Source: Nemertoderma westbladi (lineage: Eukaryota > Xenacoelomorpha > Nemertodermatida > Nemertodermatidae). Taken from it: a DNA stretch of 49,815 bases. Below are positions 21,098-32,692 of the stretch, piece after piece. The notes below the pieces were generated by a model. The model was not told the DNA's origin. It saw nothing but the letters and a program-made list of their open reading frames with translations, and searched no databases. Where the stretch lies: NCBI GenBank assembly GCA_032718475.1, contig JAUCBJ010006377.1, positions 1-49,815 of the forward strand. Direction: 5' to 3'. Within the stretch, counting starts at the first letter, position 1, and each line of letters starts with the position of its first letter. The translations under genes and the position numbers were made by a program.

Positions 21098-22237
21098 ATG
21101 GCATTGTTATCAGTGTCCGTATTCTGTCGACATGGTGCAAGGACACCAATAAACTATTTTGAATGCATTGGCGAAAAACAAATTCCCTGGGACTTTCATT
21201 CATTATTTACAAACTGTGACTATTACACATCACAATGTCATGTGGTGGAAATAGACCCAAGGGAGTACAAGAGCACAGCAATGAGAGAAAACAAAGTGGT
21301 ACTTGACTGTATTTCTGTGGCAGCGCCTTATGACATTGTCAATGAATCTAAGCCTTTACCATGTGGAGCCTACTGCGGTCAGCTCACACGTATAGGGCAC
21401 AAGATGGCCTACAAACTCGGAAAGCGTTTACGAGCGGATTACACTGTTGACATGGGTAAAGCATTGCGACCCCAACGAATGTATGTGCGATCAACACACT
21501 ATGCGAGAAATATTTCATCAGCTTCCTGCATTGTAGCAGGTTTATTAGGATGCGACACCTCAATCCCGATTTATGTTGCATCACCAAATTTTGATGGATT
21601 CCATAACAATAATAATTCCTATGTATCCTCATTTCCATCATTTCATTCCGCGAAACACAAGAAGGAATACGAAAGTGATTATGCTCGGATTGTCCCACAA
21701 TTGTTTTGCCGGGAAGCATTAAAAGACAACGAAGACATTTTCTCCCAGCTCAGAGATCTTATGTCATGTAGGATGATACATAATCTCCCTATTCCTACGA
21801 TATTACGTGACAACCAATCAGTCGTTGAGAGATGGGCCTTACACTCTTATCTCGCAGATGAATCAATGGGAACTAAATACCGAGATTACTTACGGTATAG
21901 TGCTGGGCGTATATTGCATGAACTTATGTTCAACTTAACCAATCAAGAAGATACAAGTGTATATAATTTTTACATTTACGTTACCCATGACACAACACTT
22001 ATACCAATGATGCAGGCCATAGGTATTCCTTGCAATCAGTGGCCAAGGTATTGTGAAAGTATTATCGTAGAATTATATGAGAATACAGATGGTAAAAGAT
22101 TTGTTCTCATTCGTCATAATATGTCATATATTTGCCTAAAAGGTCAATCGAAAACAGAAATTCCACTTAAAACATTTGTTGACATTTTAAAAAGATACAA
22201 AGCATCCCATTCAGATTGGATAGAATTGAAAACTTAA
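21098..22237 (+). CDS. ACP6-like histidine acid phosphatase, intronless
   Basis: A 379-residue open frame. 'FCRHGARTP' near the N-terminus is the phosphohistidine motif (catalytic His at residue 12). 'YVTHDTTLIPMMQAIGI' carries the second catalytic pair, His-Asp, at residues 297-298. In between, 'LTRIGHKMAYKLGKRLR' and 'RMYVRSTHYARNISSA' match the branch-2 histidine phosphatases. The order of blocks and the end ('ELYE' after 'WP') resemble lysophosphatidic acid phosphatase type 6 (ACP6) more than secreted prostatic-type enzymes. The PXYLP1 group is the alternative. The expected reaction is phosphomonoester hydrolysis. An in-frame TAA two codons before the ATG fixes the start. The protein lacks the N-terminal targeting region of about 45 residues found in ACP6. 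Full length without introns suggests a retrocopy or a single-exon gene, possibly nested in a large intron of the MADF gene. Confidence 0.82.
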   Translation: MALLSVSVFCRHGARTPINYFECIGEKQIPWDFHSLFTNCDYYTSQCHVVEIDPREYKSTAMRENKVVLDCISVAAPYDIVNESKPLPCGAYCGQLTRIGHKMAYKLGKRLRADYTVDMGKALRPQRMYVRSTHYARNISSASCIVAGLLGCDTSIPIYVASPNFDGFHNNNNSYVSSFPSFHSAKHKKEYESDYARIVPQLFCREALKDNEDIFSQLRDLMSCRMIHNLPIPTILRDNQSVVERWALHSYLADESMGTKYRDYLRYSAGRILHELMFNLTNQEDTSVYNFYIYVTHDTTLIPMMQAIGIPCNQWPRYCESIIVELYENTDGKRFVLIRHNMSYICLKGQSKTEIPLKTFVDILKRYKASHSDWIELKT

Positions 22238-22570
22238 CTCTTTACTATGATAATCACTAGATAATTGATAATTGTATTTTAAATATATTAATTGATTATG
22301 AGCTGAACCAAGAACTACAAAGTACCAAAAAGTCCAATTGCAAAATTGTTAAGAAATAATACATACAGTGTATTTTTCCCATCTACCGTTCTTTTCTTTT
22401 ATACTTTTATTTTCTTTTATACTTTTAGAGGGATTTTTCCCTCTACAGTTCTAGTAAATAACTTTATTGAATCCAAATGTTGGGATGACAACCACTCAAG
22501 CACCTCTAGCTCTAACAGCCAACAGATTCATAAACAAATGTAATCAATTTTATCTGAATGATGAACATTT
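22238..22570. other. Downstream region of the phosphatase gene
   Basis: AT-rich, with a repeated 'ttcttttatacttttattttc' theme near 22390-22425 and 'ttttccc(t/a)ctac' near 22373-22445. No further exon is seen. Confidence 0.4.
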
Positions 22571-22576
22571 TGGGTG

Positions 22577-23335
22577 AGCTAGTGTGGGGCGAGCGTCGAG
22601 CGACGAAAGTAAGCGAGCTTAGCATACAGGTACCACTAACTCAATCGGTGTGTCTGTTTCTCTGTTGCTCTGTTGTGTCCAATTTTAAACGTTAATAACT
22701 CGGCCAAATCTCGAGAAAATATATCCAAACTTGGTACATATGTAGTAATATAAGTTTAGAAATTTTCCAAGTTATATTTGCGCGTTGTCTTCGTGCAGCA
22801 TCTGTGTAACTGTCTTGCAGTTATAATAAATTTATCTATCGAAAAATTATTAGGGTTGGCATCTGCTGGTTGCTAGGAGACTGCAGGATATATCAGGTGG
22901 GTTTGAAATTCAGCAATACCGCTACAATGCAGCAATAATGTGGCCTTGGGAAGTGTGGTAGGCCTATTTCACTTTCAGCCATCATTTCCAGATTGCAGAG
23001 TCCAATACTGCAATACCCAGCAACGTTTTGGAATTGTACCAGTACTCAAACTCGCTATCAAGGCCACCGCCTCTGTCTGTCACAGTGTCGTTGGCGACCT
23101 CGACTTTTGGTATCGCTACTGCTATAGCGCTATGGGCAAACTGGACTAACCAATGCGCGAGACCCGAGGACTGAAGAATGCATTGAATTTTTTGAGTAGT
23201 TGGACTGTGGACTTCTACGACATCGATGCCAAGCTGCCATGCCAATGCGAAAGTATTTTTTAAAGTAAAAGTTTGGTTAAATTTCTTAATAATTTATTTA
23301 AATTTCTTATGTGTACCGATTTTGGGATAGAATTG
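22577..23335 (+). repeat. Long dispersed repeat, copy 1 (inverted partner at 36090-37355)
   Basis: The sequence from 'gagctagtgtgg' near 22577 through 'aacgaaagtaagcgagcttag' less its last base, 'aacgttttggaattgtacca' (near 23022) and 'accgattttgggatagaat' (near 23316) recurs on the minus strand at 36090-37355 with modest divergence. Relative to that copy this one lacks about 500 bp at about 22990. No protein-coding capacity is recognised. Confidence 0.85.
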
Positions 23336-24700
23336 CTCAATTTTAATCTGTATCTAATAACTGACCCTCGTCCTGCGCGATGGCCCCATGAACCAAGTGT
23401 GTTGTTATAGTGCATTGTTTTGTATTTATTTGTTAAGAAAGAAAAACGTCATCGTCTGTGAAATTCAAAGCTTGAGATCGAGTCATGTTGTGTAAAGCAG
23501 TAAGCAGATATGTAAGATATGAAATTGCATTGCTAAATATCACGCAGTCTGACAGCAATGCATGATGCTGATAATGATAATGTACTGATAAGGAAACCGT
23601 ATCACCACACCACAGTAATAGAGTATGTAAGCCTAAACCTAGCCTAAGTTGCAGTCCAACAGTCCCCCATTGAGGCCAAGTCCCCAATATGGGACGAGCT
23701 ACTGTATTACCACACCCACCCTTTCATGCTCGGATTAGCCATCTAAGGCAGTGTTGCGCAGACAATGGTTCTATCCTAAAGTCTGTCCGGTGGCTGGTGT
23801 GTGCGCCTTGTAACCTTGAAACATGTATACCAGTACTTTGAAACTTGAAGGTTTTCAGCTGGCATTGAAAAATAAAAAAGGTTAGAAATAAAATAAGAAA
23901 GCTTATTGAAAAAAAAAATAAATATCAAATATTCTGAGACATTTATTCCCTTTACTCACTTAGCAAATCTCAAGAACAGAATCCCTCATCATCTTTAATT
24001 GCAAATGCTCAAAATTTAAACTTTTCACCTTGACAACAACAATATAAAAATTCCAGAAAGACATTTTATTACATTTCTATGAACCCTAGTCAACAATCAT
24101 CATATCCACCGAACAAAAGTAGCATATAAGATGTTTCTAAGGAAATATTATGAAAATAGTGCCATAAATAGGGAAAAGATCGGCCTCCACTAATTTCAGC
24201 AATCTGCTCTATGCATGACATGTTATTTAGTATACCTTGTACGAACTATATTTTGTAACTACAAATAACAAGAATAGCAAGGATCGAATCGAATTCATCA
24301 CACTGGATGCTAAAATGAGCGACACAGTAAACTCAACAAGGAACTGTAGCTATCGTAGCAGATGAGAGATGATTCAACACAGGAAATGAAGAGGCTTTGT
24401 GCCTGTCGATAGAAAAAGACTGCGGCTCCAGTCATTCTCTGGATATCTAATCCCACTGAGTAAACCACAAACTATGCCATAACCCTTAACCAGACTGGCC
24501 ATGAAGATAAGAGATGACTAGGAGATGATCCTAAGGAACTTAAACCATGAGATCTAGACGAGATGTTTCGGAATTCAACAACCCTTACAACAAGGAAAGC
24601 TAAGCAATTCTCTCAGTTGTATAAGCTATAATTTATATGAACTGGATCAATTAGGTGAAACTAGTAGCTAGCCAAACTAAAGTGACCATATTTTTGGGAA
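23336..24700. other. Gene-free stretch
   Basis: AT-rich sequence with an A run near 23908-23920. No exon or classified repeat is recognised. Confidence 0.4.
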
Positions 24701-24714
24701 AGTCGTGGGAGTGG

Positions 24715-25345
24715 ACTCTAAAATTTACAGTATTGGCCTACTGTCACACAGTCCTTTAAAGGTAGAATCCAAGGGATTGAATCCTAAGGATTCTATCAGT
24801 CAAATGAGTGAGGGAGGTGTTATGAGTATAAAATCCATACCATCCTTGGTTATAACTCGGAGAAATAGGTCCATAGAGATGAGAGAGAGAGAGAGAGTTA
24901 TAAATGACAAGAGTGAAAGTTCACAAAGAAATAGAGAAAGATAAAGATGAGAAACAAGAGAAACTGAAGCATAAGAGAGCAGAGTTGGGTGTAAGTAATT
25001 TTATACGGTAGTAAGAAAAAGAGGATAAGATAGAATTTACAGTATTGGCCTACTGTCACACAGTCCTTTAAAGGTAGAATCCAAGGGATTGAATCCTAAG
25101 GATTCTATCAGTCAAGTGAGTGAGGGAAGTGTTATGAGTATAAAATCCATACCATCCTTGGTTATAACTCGGAGAAATAGGTCCATAGAGATGAGAGAGA
25201 GACAGAGTTATAAATGACAAGAGTGAAAGTTCACAAAGAAATAGAGAAAGATAAAGATGAGAAACAAGAGAAACTGAAGCATAAGAGAACAGAGTTGGGT
25301 GTAAGTAATTTTATATGGGAGTAAGAAAAAGAGGATAAGATAGAA
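24715..25345 (+). repeat. Two-copy tandem duplication, unit about 312 bp
   Basis: 'acagtattggcctactgtca' occurs at about 24727 and again at about 25039. The following 300 bp are nearly identical, apart from small changes and a shorter 'gagagagaga' run in the second copy. The content is purine-rich ('agaaatagagaaagataaag'). Confidence 0.88.
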
Positions 25346-25860
25346 TTCAAAAGAAAGTGAGAGAGAGGAGCATTACCAGAGGAGAGAGAAACAGGAGCAG
25401 AAATGACGCGAGCAGGGAGAGCATGAGTGCAAACAGAGTGAGCATGAGCAGGAGCAGCATGAGTATAAGTACGAAGAGTATAAGTGATGTATGCGCGAAC
25501 AGAGTAGGCAGCATGAGCATGAAGAATAAAGTGAACAAGAGTGACTAAATATAGAGTACAAATTAAAACTGAGAAAATAAAGAGAATGAGGAGATGGAAT
25601 TAAGAGAGAATACAAAATTAATACAAGAGAAATTGAATAAAGTGAATGAGAAAAAGTATGTTACACAGGAAGAGATACTGAGAGAAGAGATAATTATTAG
25701 TATTAGAGGAACAGCAGTATGTGCTAAATAATATTGGAGATATGTTCAATGAAATAAGGAAACTAAGAGGCAATTTAACTGGGTTGAGTCACATTGTTGA
25801 TGGGGAAACATCGGGAGAAGGTATATCAAATAAATAATATATGTGTATAAATATATGCGG
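25346..25860 (+). pseudogene. Purine-rich remnant, possibly LINE ORF1
   Basis: A broken frame rich in Glu, Lys, Arg and Ser with several stops precedes the reverse-transcriptase remnant at 25937 on the same strand. A charged, coiled-coil-like ORF1 upstream of RT is usual in non-LTR elements, so this may be that part. The assignment rests on position and composition only. Confidence 0.3.
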
Positions 25861-25936
25861 ATTTGTATAACCAGGGATATACTACGGATTTCATAATTTA
25901 GAGTCTCGGATTAAGAATGGCATTGAAAACCTCCCC

Positions 25937-26690
25937 ATGGGTGAAAGTCAGTGGGTAACTCCAGGTCTCGTTGCAGCAGCTATCGCCAAATTGAAAACTG
26001 GTAAATTGGATGTCTCTGGACAGTTCATTTTGGATTGTATTATAAATGCGCCTCTGAAGTTTGCGCAATTTCTTTCAGTTCTCTTTAATGCCAGTCTGGT
26101 CCACGGGTCGGTTCCTAAATTTATTTTAATTACATCACTAGTTTCGCTGGTTAAGGACAGTTTAGGTGATATCTCCAGGTCATCAAACTACAGAGTGATT
26201 GCCATTTCGTCGTTAATTCTGAAGGTCTTTGAGTGGATCATGGTTCTCTCGCAACATGATTCCTTACAAGTAGACGAAATGCAATTTTTCTTCCTGAAGG
26301 ATTCGAGTACATCAATGTGTACATGGGCCGCAAGTGAAGTTGTCTTGTTTTATTCGAGGTTCTCCACTCCTGTTTATGGATGTTTTATGGACTTGTCGAA
26401 GGCATTTGATATGGTTGACTGGGTTTCACTATTCCTACAACTATTAAAAAAAGGTTTCCCACCATTATTTATTAGAACTCTATTGTCTATATATAGGGGG
26501 CAATCATGTAGGGTGAAGTGGGGAGTCATGTCTCTGACATTTTTGGGATATCTAATGGAGTCCAGCAAGGTTCAGTCACCAGCCCTGTCCTCTTCTGCGT
26601 TATACTAAATTTGCTAGTACAGAAACTTCGAGACTCACAGGTGAGGTGTCATATTGGTTCTAGAGATACTTCGGTATTTTTATATAGATT
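25937..26690 (+). pseudogene. Non-LTR reverse transcriptase, central part, frameshifted
   Basis: The open frame includes 'SRSSNYRVIAISSLILKVFE', 'YGCFMDLSKAFDMVDW' (the conserved F-x-D-L-x-K-A-F-D block of reverse transcriptases) and 'GFPPLFIRTLLSIYRGQSC'. After about 26550 the frame shifts, and the 'GVQQGSVTSPVLFC' block is read in another frame near 26558-26602. The catalytic YADD is lost at an insertion after 26700. The copy is dead. A continuation is found at 27405-27905. Confidence 0.75.
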
Positions 26691-26819
26691 AATTTAAAAC
26701 TTACACAGCATTGGGTAAAATATTAATATGATATATATAAAAAATAATAAAATAAATAAATAAATATCAGTAGGCTAAAAGTAAGTGGAGTCATCTAATA
26801 ATTATCTCAGAGGTCGAGA

Positions 26820-27275
26820 CCACGCAGACCCGCCCCGTTGCCAAAGCCGAGAGATCGCCATGGACGACGACCACCCCTTAGGCAGAGCGAGCTGGACCTG
26901 AGGGCGAATTGGTGCCTCTTACGGACTCCTCCAAGTACCCCAACAAAGCCACACTCCCGCATTCCTTCACTCCGAGTCACCAGTGAGTCCGTGAGGTGCC
27001 GGATAAAAATCTCCATCTCTCTATGCCAGATGCTGTCAGTGGTACCAACAAGGGGTGTAAAGGACATCCTTCTTGCTCCGCACACGCTGTTGTAGTGCTG
27101 TTTCTTTGCGCAGACCCGTTGTTCAAGCAGGGAGGTCACTGATCGATAGGTTTGAGCATAAGAGCGGACGTCAGCGTTAATAACAGCGATGTCAAAAGAT
27201 GCCACCCTCTGATTGACCCAAATCCCCCGAGCGACCAGGTCCGCACGAATTTCTCCAACAGCTACTCCTTGGTGA
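26820..27275 (-). pseudogene. Second non-LTR element, C-terminal fragment, antisense
   Basis: On the minus strand the frame reads 'IRADLVARGIWVNQRVASFD', then 'CAKKQHYNSVCGARRMSFTP', a block found downstream of the RT domain in some LINE polyproteins. It lies in antisense orientation between two parts of the plus-strand LINE remnant, so it probably arrived by insertion or rearrangement. 5' and 3' ends are not defined. Confidence 0.55.
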
Positions 27276-27404
27276 TCAAGGTGACCTGTCTCTAGTCACC
27301 TCCCTCTCTACTGCTGATCCACCAACAACAGCAGCTATCATATTTATATATATTATATGATATATGATATTATATTATATATATTTTTATATATGCTGAT
27401 GATA

Positions 27405-28080
27405 TTTTATTATTGTGCCCATCTATAATTAGTTCATGGTTCATTTATGCACAGTTTTTGTGAAGGAATATAATATGACGTTTAGTACTAATAGGCCTAC
27501 TGATCCAAATAAAAGTAAAACTAAATGCATTCCTTTTGGGTTTATTTGGAAGCCTCCAATGGATAATATTTCGTTAAATAATGCAGATTTACCTTGGGTG
27601 CAACAGATATTAATAATTGGGCAACACTTTTCATTATACTGGTTTGTTTTCATGTAGTATTTTAATAAAAATGGGTCAATTTATTTGTAAACTAAGTAGT
27701 TTAAGACAAGAATTTCATTAGCTACATCCTAGCTCTTTGTCAGAATTACAATGTATCTATGCAATATCATTTTATGCTAGTTGTCTTTGGGATAAAGAAT
27801 GTACTCGTTGTTTACATCCTGCAAATTGTAGATACAATTATAATGAGGTTCCTGGATTTTCTATGAATGAGTTAAATACTATACTAAACTTTGTTTGTAT
27901 GAGTTGATTTCGTTTATATGGTGCAGTCTACAATTTTACGGTACTTACTTAAATAGTTATTCTGTGCTGTGTAAAATTTAATTCTTATGTACTTACTCTG
28001 TGCTGTGTACAACTTAATTCACTCTTACTTATTCTGTACTGTATACAACTTAACTCATATGCATGAAATTAATAAATAAT
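27405..28080 (+). pseudogene. Non-LTR RT, later part, and 3' end with short tandem repeats
   Basis: 'DPNKSKTKCIPFGF' and 'LNNADLPWVQQI' are the post-catalytic blocks of the RT begun at 25937. Beyond 27660 all frames have stops. Near 27940-28070 three imperfect copies of 'ttattctgtgctgtgtacaa' followed by 'cttaattc' precede an 'aataataataataatt' tail, a plausible LINE 3' end. Confidence 0.55.
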
Positions 28081-28207
28081 AATAATAATTAGTGGTGAGA
28101 AAGACAGTGAGCTACAAAGGAAATTACCAATAAGGGTGAGATATTAGTTAGGGATAATTACCTAACAGGTAGAGAAGACATTATCTGGAGAACCCCATAT
28201 TAATAAT

Positions 28208-28380
28208 AATAATATTGGTTATTTATATAGCGCTTTTCTACGCTCAGCATACTCAAAGCGCTTTTATTATCATTACCCCAGCAAAGCCAGGTTCCCATTA
28301 TACCGCTGGGTTGACGTAGGCACTAATGTCTAAAGTGTCTTGCCTAGGGACACAACAGTGCGATAATGACAGTAAGGCCA
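28208..28380 (+). repeat. Dispersed repeat with 'tagcgcttttctacgctc' core, copy 2
   Basis: Same core as the minus-strand copy at 7805-7915, here longer. It runs 'tatatagcgcttttctacgc', 'caaagcgcttttattatc', 'cttgcctagggacacaacag'. Confidence 0.7.
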
Positions 28381-28498
28381 TGAATATTAGTGACCACATT
28401 ATATCCAACTATAATAATCATTATAATCGTAATAATATGCATAGTAGGAATAATAAAATAAATAATTGTACAAGTAGTAGTGTGGTTGTCACCTGTAT

Positions 28499-28744
28499 CA
28501 AGCAAGCAAACAGTCGGCTGAGGCTGGAGGCCACCCGAAGGCTCCTCTTTCGATAGCTGCTACCTGAGGGTAGGGGTGGGTGCTACTCCTATCCCAAGAT
28601 TTGCTCCCAGTAATTTACTGGTACTAATTTTATCGACCCCAGTGGATGAAAGGCTGAGTAGATCCTGGTGGGTCTGAACCTATAACCATTAGATTGCAGG
28701 CCCAGTGCTCAACCAACAGAGCTACCCCGCCCTACTATTAAACA
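28499..28744 (-). mobile_element. tRNA-derived SINE (copy 2) with 11-bp target duplication
   Basis: Same family as 1569-1819. On the minus strand it begins near 28731 with 'GGCGGGGTAGCTCTGTTGG', followed by a decayed B box ('GGTTCAGACCC') and the shared body. Direct repeats 'gtcacctgtat' flank it at 28488-28498 and 28745-28755. Confidence 0.85.
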
Positions 28745-28799
28745 GTCACCTGTATAGTAGGAGAGATATATGCAAACTAGCGCAGCCCCTCTACTGACA

Positions 28800-29095
28800 T
28801 AGCAGTATGGCAGTAGTAATACAAGTACTCTTATACGTGAGTCCATGCTGTGCTCTAACTGCAAGGATACCAAATCTCTGGATGGCACTTTCACGAGAAT
28901 GCTGTGCCGGGTACACTGTGTCAAGTACAATGAACACATCTCCAACCAGACTCTATACAACATTGGAGTTGTTTCATGGAACCGCCTCTGCTTTGCAGGA
29001 CATTGCTTTCGCCATATGGACCAGCCAGTGCATAACCTTGTGCTTTGGTGCCCTCATGGAGCAAGCATGCCGATCGTACTAGTAGTAGTAGTGCC
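28800..29095 (+). pseudogene. RTE-like LINE, 3' coding fragment (copy 1)
   Basis: Across frames this encodes 'TKSLDGTFTRMLCRVHCVKY', then 'NQTLYNIG' and 'FAGHCFRHMDQPVHNLVLW', the C-terminal block typical of RTE-type polyproteins. The minus-strand copy at 33300-34030 has the same sequence, so both derive from one family. Confidence 0.7.
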
Positions 29096-29099
29096 TGCC

Positions 29100-30550
29100 A
29101 TGCTAATAATACTAAATTTATAAAATGCAGAGTAACTCACCTGATAGTCCAAGATCAACATCTGATGCTATTTTATCATATATTTTGCTTTTATCTTCAG
29201 CAGAAGTTATTGACTTATTCCATAGAATAGGATATTGTGACACTTGGAAAGTTATTATTTCATCCATTACCCAAGGACTAGGAGGGTACACTCCATTACT
29301 TTATTCAGGACAGTATCTTATTCCTAGAACCTACAATCATAACATATGAAATATGCTCTAATAACATATTTTACAATTATTATTACCTTACTACTGTATA
29401 AAGGAATATTGACACAAATAAATTATGTTTTTAATGCAGGGATAGTATACAATTATTAAACAATTTATTCATCTTATGGCCATAAATACAATAAGAATGA
29501 ATATAAACCAATATTTCTTGTATATAGAATATAATATATCATGCACCTAATACACCTAGCAAATAGCAAGCCAAATATTGAGACATGCTGTGGGCCTGTG
29601 AAGGGTACGCTATCATTATTGCCTGGCCTGAGAGCATTATTTGTCCGGGTAAAGGATTGATTGGGTGTGTATAGTAGATTGGATCACCAGGCATGATATA
29701 ATCAACTGTGATTGGTTACTTGGCTTATGATTAAACATCAATGGTTTTGATAGTGCCGCCCGTATTACCAATGTCCATTGAGCAGGGGTAGGGGAACCTT
29801 TATATTATTATATACATGCCAGCAGGCTTACCTTGGCAGTAGTGTTAGTAACAGTAGTGATGGGAATAAGTGATTGGTCAATAAAGGGGCCCACATGCAC
29901 ATATAGGTGCATTGTGGCTTTGTTTGGATGGCTCTGGTGATCCAGTAGTTAAAAATACATTACTCTGTTAATATTGCGTTATTATTAATGAATAACTTTT
30001 TAAAACAAAGGTGCTAAAGATAATGCCAGAGGTGTGGCAGATAATTGTTTCAAGAGATGCTGGCTATGCGCCGTAGAAGCAGGGCTGGCAAAGTAGGATT
30101 TTTAGCACCTAGGTATTTTAAATCAACTCTTAAGAAAATTTTATCAAAAATGTTTTTTAGGTTAGGTTTTTTAGTTAATGTACCATTATTAAATGGGGCT
30201 ACATTGCCCTGTGGGGCAAGTTTGCCCGATCTTTTCTTGGTCAACATAACACTGTTTGTCAGTAATTAATTAATTAATTAATAATTAAATTTTGTACTAC
30301 TGTGTAGAGCTATCATTTGGAGATTCTAACAGTATACAGTTATAGCTAATTATACCCAGTAATTTATTTATAATCGGCTTTGTGTTACTTATTATAATAT
30401 ACCCTCCCAAACGTAACCTCCCTGTTGACGAAACGCGACAGTTGCCGAAATGACGACGACACCAATCATATAGGTTCAAATCATACGTTATATAATAACA
30501 AACAATAAAAAACCTTTAGGATTTGTTAAAAAACCTAAGCATAATAACCT
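29100..30550. other. Gene-free stretch
   Basis: AT-rich with a 'taattaattaattaattaa' run near 30265. Short open frames lack family resemblance. No exon is recognised. Confidence 0.4.
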
Positions 30551-30557
30551 AAACCTA

Positions 30558-30731
30558 CGGTGGCTGATCTTTGCCAATTAATTAATTAATTTTTTTTCAG
30601 AAGTGTCGTCATAATTTATGGTCAAACATAAATTAATTTGATCGACCAAAAATTAATTTATGGTCGACTTTAAATTATGACGTCATGGAGAACTTCCGAC
30701 AAAAAAATTAATTGGCAAAGATCAGCCACTG
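30558..30731. mobile_element. Mariner-like MITE (TA duplication)
   Basis: The inverted ends are 'CGGTGGCTGATCTTTGCC' (left) and, read inward, 'CAGTGGCTGATCTTTGCC' (right), each flanked by TA (30556-30557 and 30732-30733). It is 174 bp, strongly palindromic, and includes 'aattatgacgtcat'. A partial relative lies near 37870-37975. Confidence 0.75.
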
Positions 30732-30733
30732 TA

Positions 30734-31030
30734 TAATACTATTTTTTTCTTAAGAAAAACCTATGATTTGCCACCCCTGCCCTGTCTAGAAGTCATCAGC
30801 CTGCCTAGCAGTTCAATTTATGGCGTAATAAACAGACTATATGATTTAAATAAAAACACTTTACTCCAGCACTCCAGGTACCATGGTATGTAAAGTACTG
30901 GGCCTGTATTCATGAAATAGTGCCAAGTTGCTGATTCACTACATACTTATTAGTTGTGTATAATAATATTATTCAATGGTAGGCCAGTCTGCCATGTTGT
31001 GGAATACAATGGACATTGCCATTAACATCC
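30734..31030. other. Gene-free spacer
   Basis: No recognisable feature between the MITE and the 'tagttccaat' repeats. Confidence 0.4.
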
Positions 31031-31039
31031 CTGCTGCTG

Positions 31040-31300
31040 AGACTCCTGGTACTTAGTTCCAATTTGAGCCTCATTACATGTGAATTTAGTTCCAATGTAA
31101 ACGAATTTAGTTCCAATTTTGGCGAACTTAGTTCCAATATCTAGAGAAAGACGAAAACGAATTTAGTTCCAATGCATGCGAATTTAATTCCAATGGATGC
31201 GAACTTAGTTCCAATGGATGCGAACTTAGTTCCATGCTAACGAATTTAGTTCCAATGCAAGCGAATTTAATTCCAATGGAAGCGAATTTAGTTCCAATGT
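31040..31300 (+). repeat. Short tandem repeat, unit about 20 bp ('gcgaatttagttccaatg')
   Basis: About 11 imperfect copies of 'cgaa(t/c)tta(g/a)ttccaatg' with variable spacers. Single related words on the opposite strand ('ggaactaa') appear near 37719-37794. Confidence 0.85.
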
Positions 31301-31467
31301 TTAAGGTGTGGGGCGAGCCACGTAGTTGACGAAGAATCTGATACCACTGTTAGGTGGACGGTTAAATAATAATTGTAAATAACTAAACCAAACAACGCCC
31401 AACCTCCTAACCAAAACAATCTTATCCCAAACAACGCCCAACCTCTTAACCCACACAATTCAATTAA

Positions 31468-32692
31468 GGGGAGATGGTACCCCAGGCTACCCCCATACAT
31501 TTTACTATTAACACATATTACCATTACGCTGGTTCTACAAGATGGAATTTCATGAAAATTTCCAGAAAGGCGAAGTAACTATCGAGACACACCTGGAACC
31601 TAAAAAAAATTTGAAATTTTTATTTGTTTGAGGGTCACTTAATTGCACCAAAAACCCAAAAATGACACAGTTTCGAAATGTATAATAGAAATACATTTGA
31701 TAAATGGTTTCAAACACATGTTTTTAGAGGTTCCACAATTGTGTATGAGAACAATAAACCTGCTGCGAAAATTTCAGCCAATTCCATCAAGCCGTTTTCG
31801 AGAAAAGGTACATATAGGCCTATCTCTAAATTTAAAAAAAAAGTAAAATACTGAGAAAAACGCATTTAAAGTTTTCAAACCTTCCTTCTAATTTTATATA
31901 AATCGCGGTAAATTTCAAAAATAAGTCAAAATATAATAAAATACTACAGCGAACCAAAATTTACGATTTAGGGGTTTTCGTAGTCGCGGAGTTCATTTCT
32001 GATATCTGTTTTAATGTTTGATGATGTCTGGACTGTCTGTTTGTCTGTTTTTCTGTCTGTCTGTCTGACTATCAATCTCACAGACGATAAATAAGTAAGC
32101 ACACCACTATAATATAATTTATGATATGGGGATTTTCCTAGTCGCTGATTCCATTTCCGATGCCGATTTTAATATTTGACTGAACCTAGAATGTCTGTTT
32201 GTCTGTTATTATGTATGTCTGTCTGTCAGTCAAAATATAAGGAGGCATATCACCTGAACAAAATTTCTGATGTGGGGGTTTTCCTAGTCACTGATTTCAT
32301 TTCTAATAACTGTTTTAATGTTTGATGAAATCTGGACTGTCTGTATGTCTATCTGTCTGTCTGGTTGACTGACAGTCTCACAGACAAAATATATGTAAAC
32401 ACATCACTTTACTATAATTTCTGATATGGGGGTTTTCCTAGTCGCTGATTTCATTTCCGATGTAATTTTTAATAATTGGATGAACCTAGACTGTCTGTTT
32501 AATTCTGTCTGCATGTCTTTGCTTGTCTGTCCTTGGAAAAACAGACAACTTAAGCTTACTGTATCTGTATGATATGATGTTAGGATTTCGATTTCTGAAA
32601 TCTACGTTAAATTCTGATTTAGAATTAATAGAAAAAAAATTTCGAAAAGTTTTTTGAAAATTTTTTGAAAAGTTCTGGGGTACCATCTCCTC
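31468..32692. mobile_element. piggyBac-like non-autonomous element (TTAA duplication)
   Basis: The left end 'GGGGAGATGGTACCCCAG' and the right end, read inward, 'GAGGAGATGGTACCCCAG' match at 17 of 18 positions. Each is flanked by TTAA (31464-31467, 32693-32696), the piggyBac signature. No transposase is visible. The interior (31950-32540) is about four imperfect copies of a 130-140 bp unit with 'ggggttttcctagtcgctga' and 'ctgtctgtctgtctg' runs. On both sides the host sequence is a related repeat ('aacgcccaacctcctaac'), so the element landed inside a small minisatellite. Confidence 0.75.
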
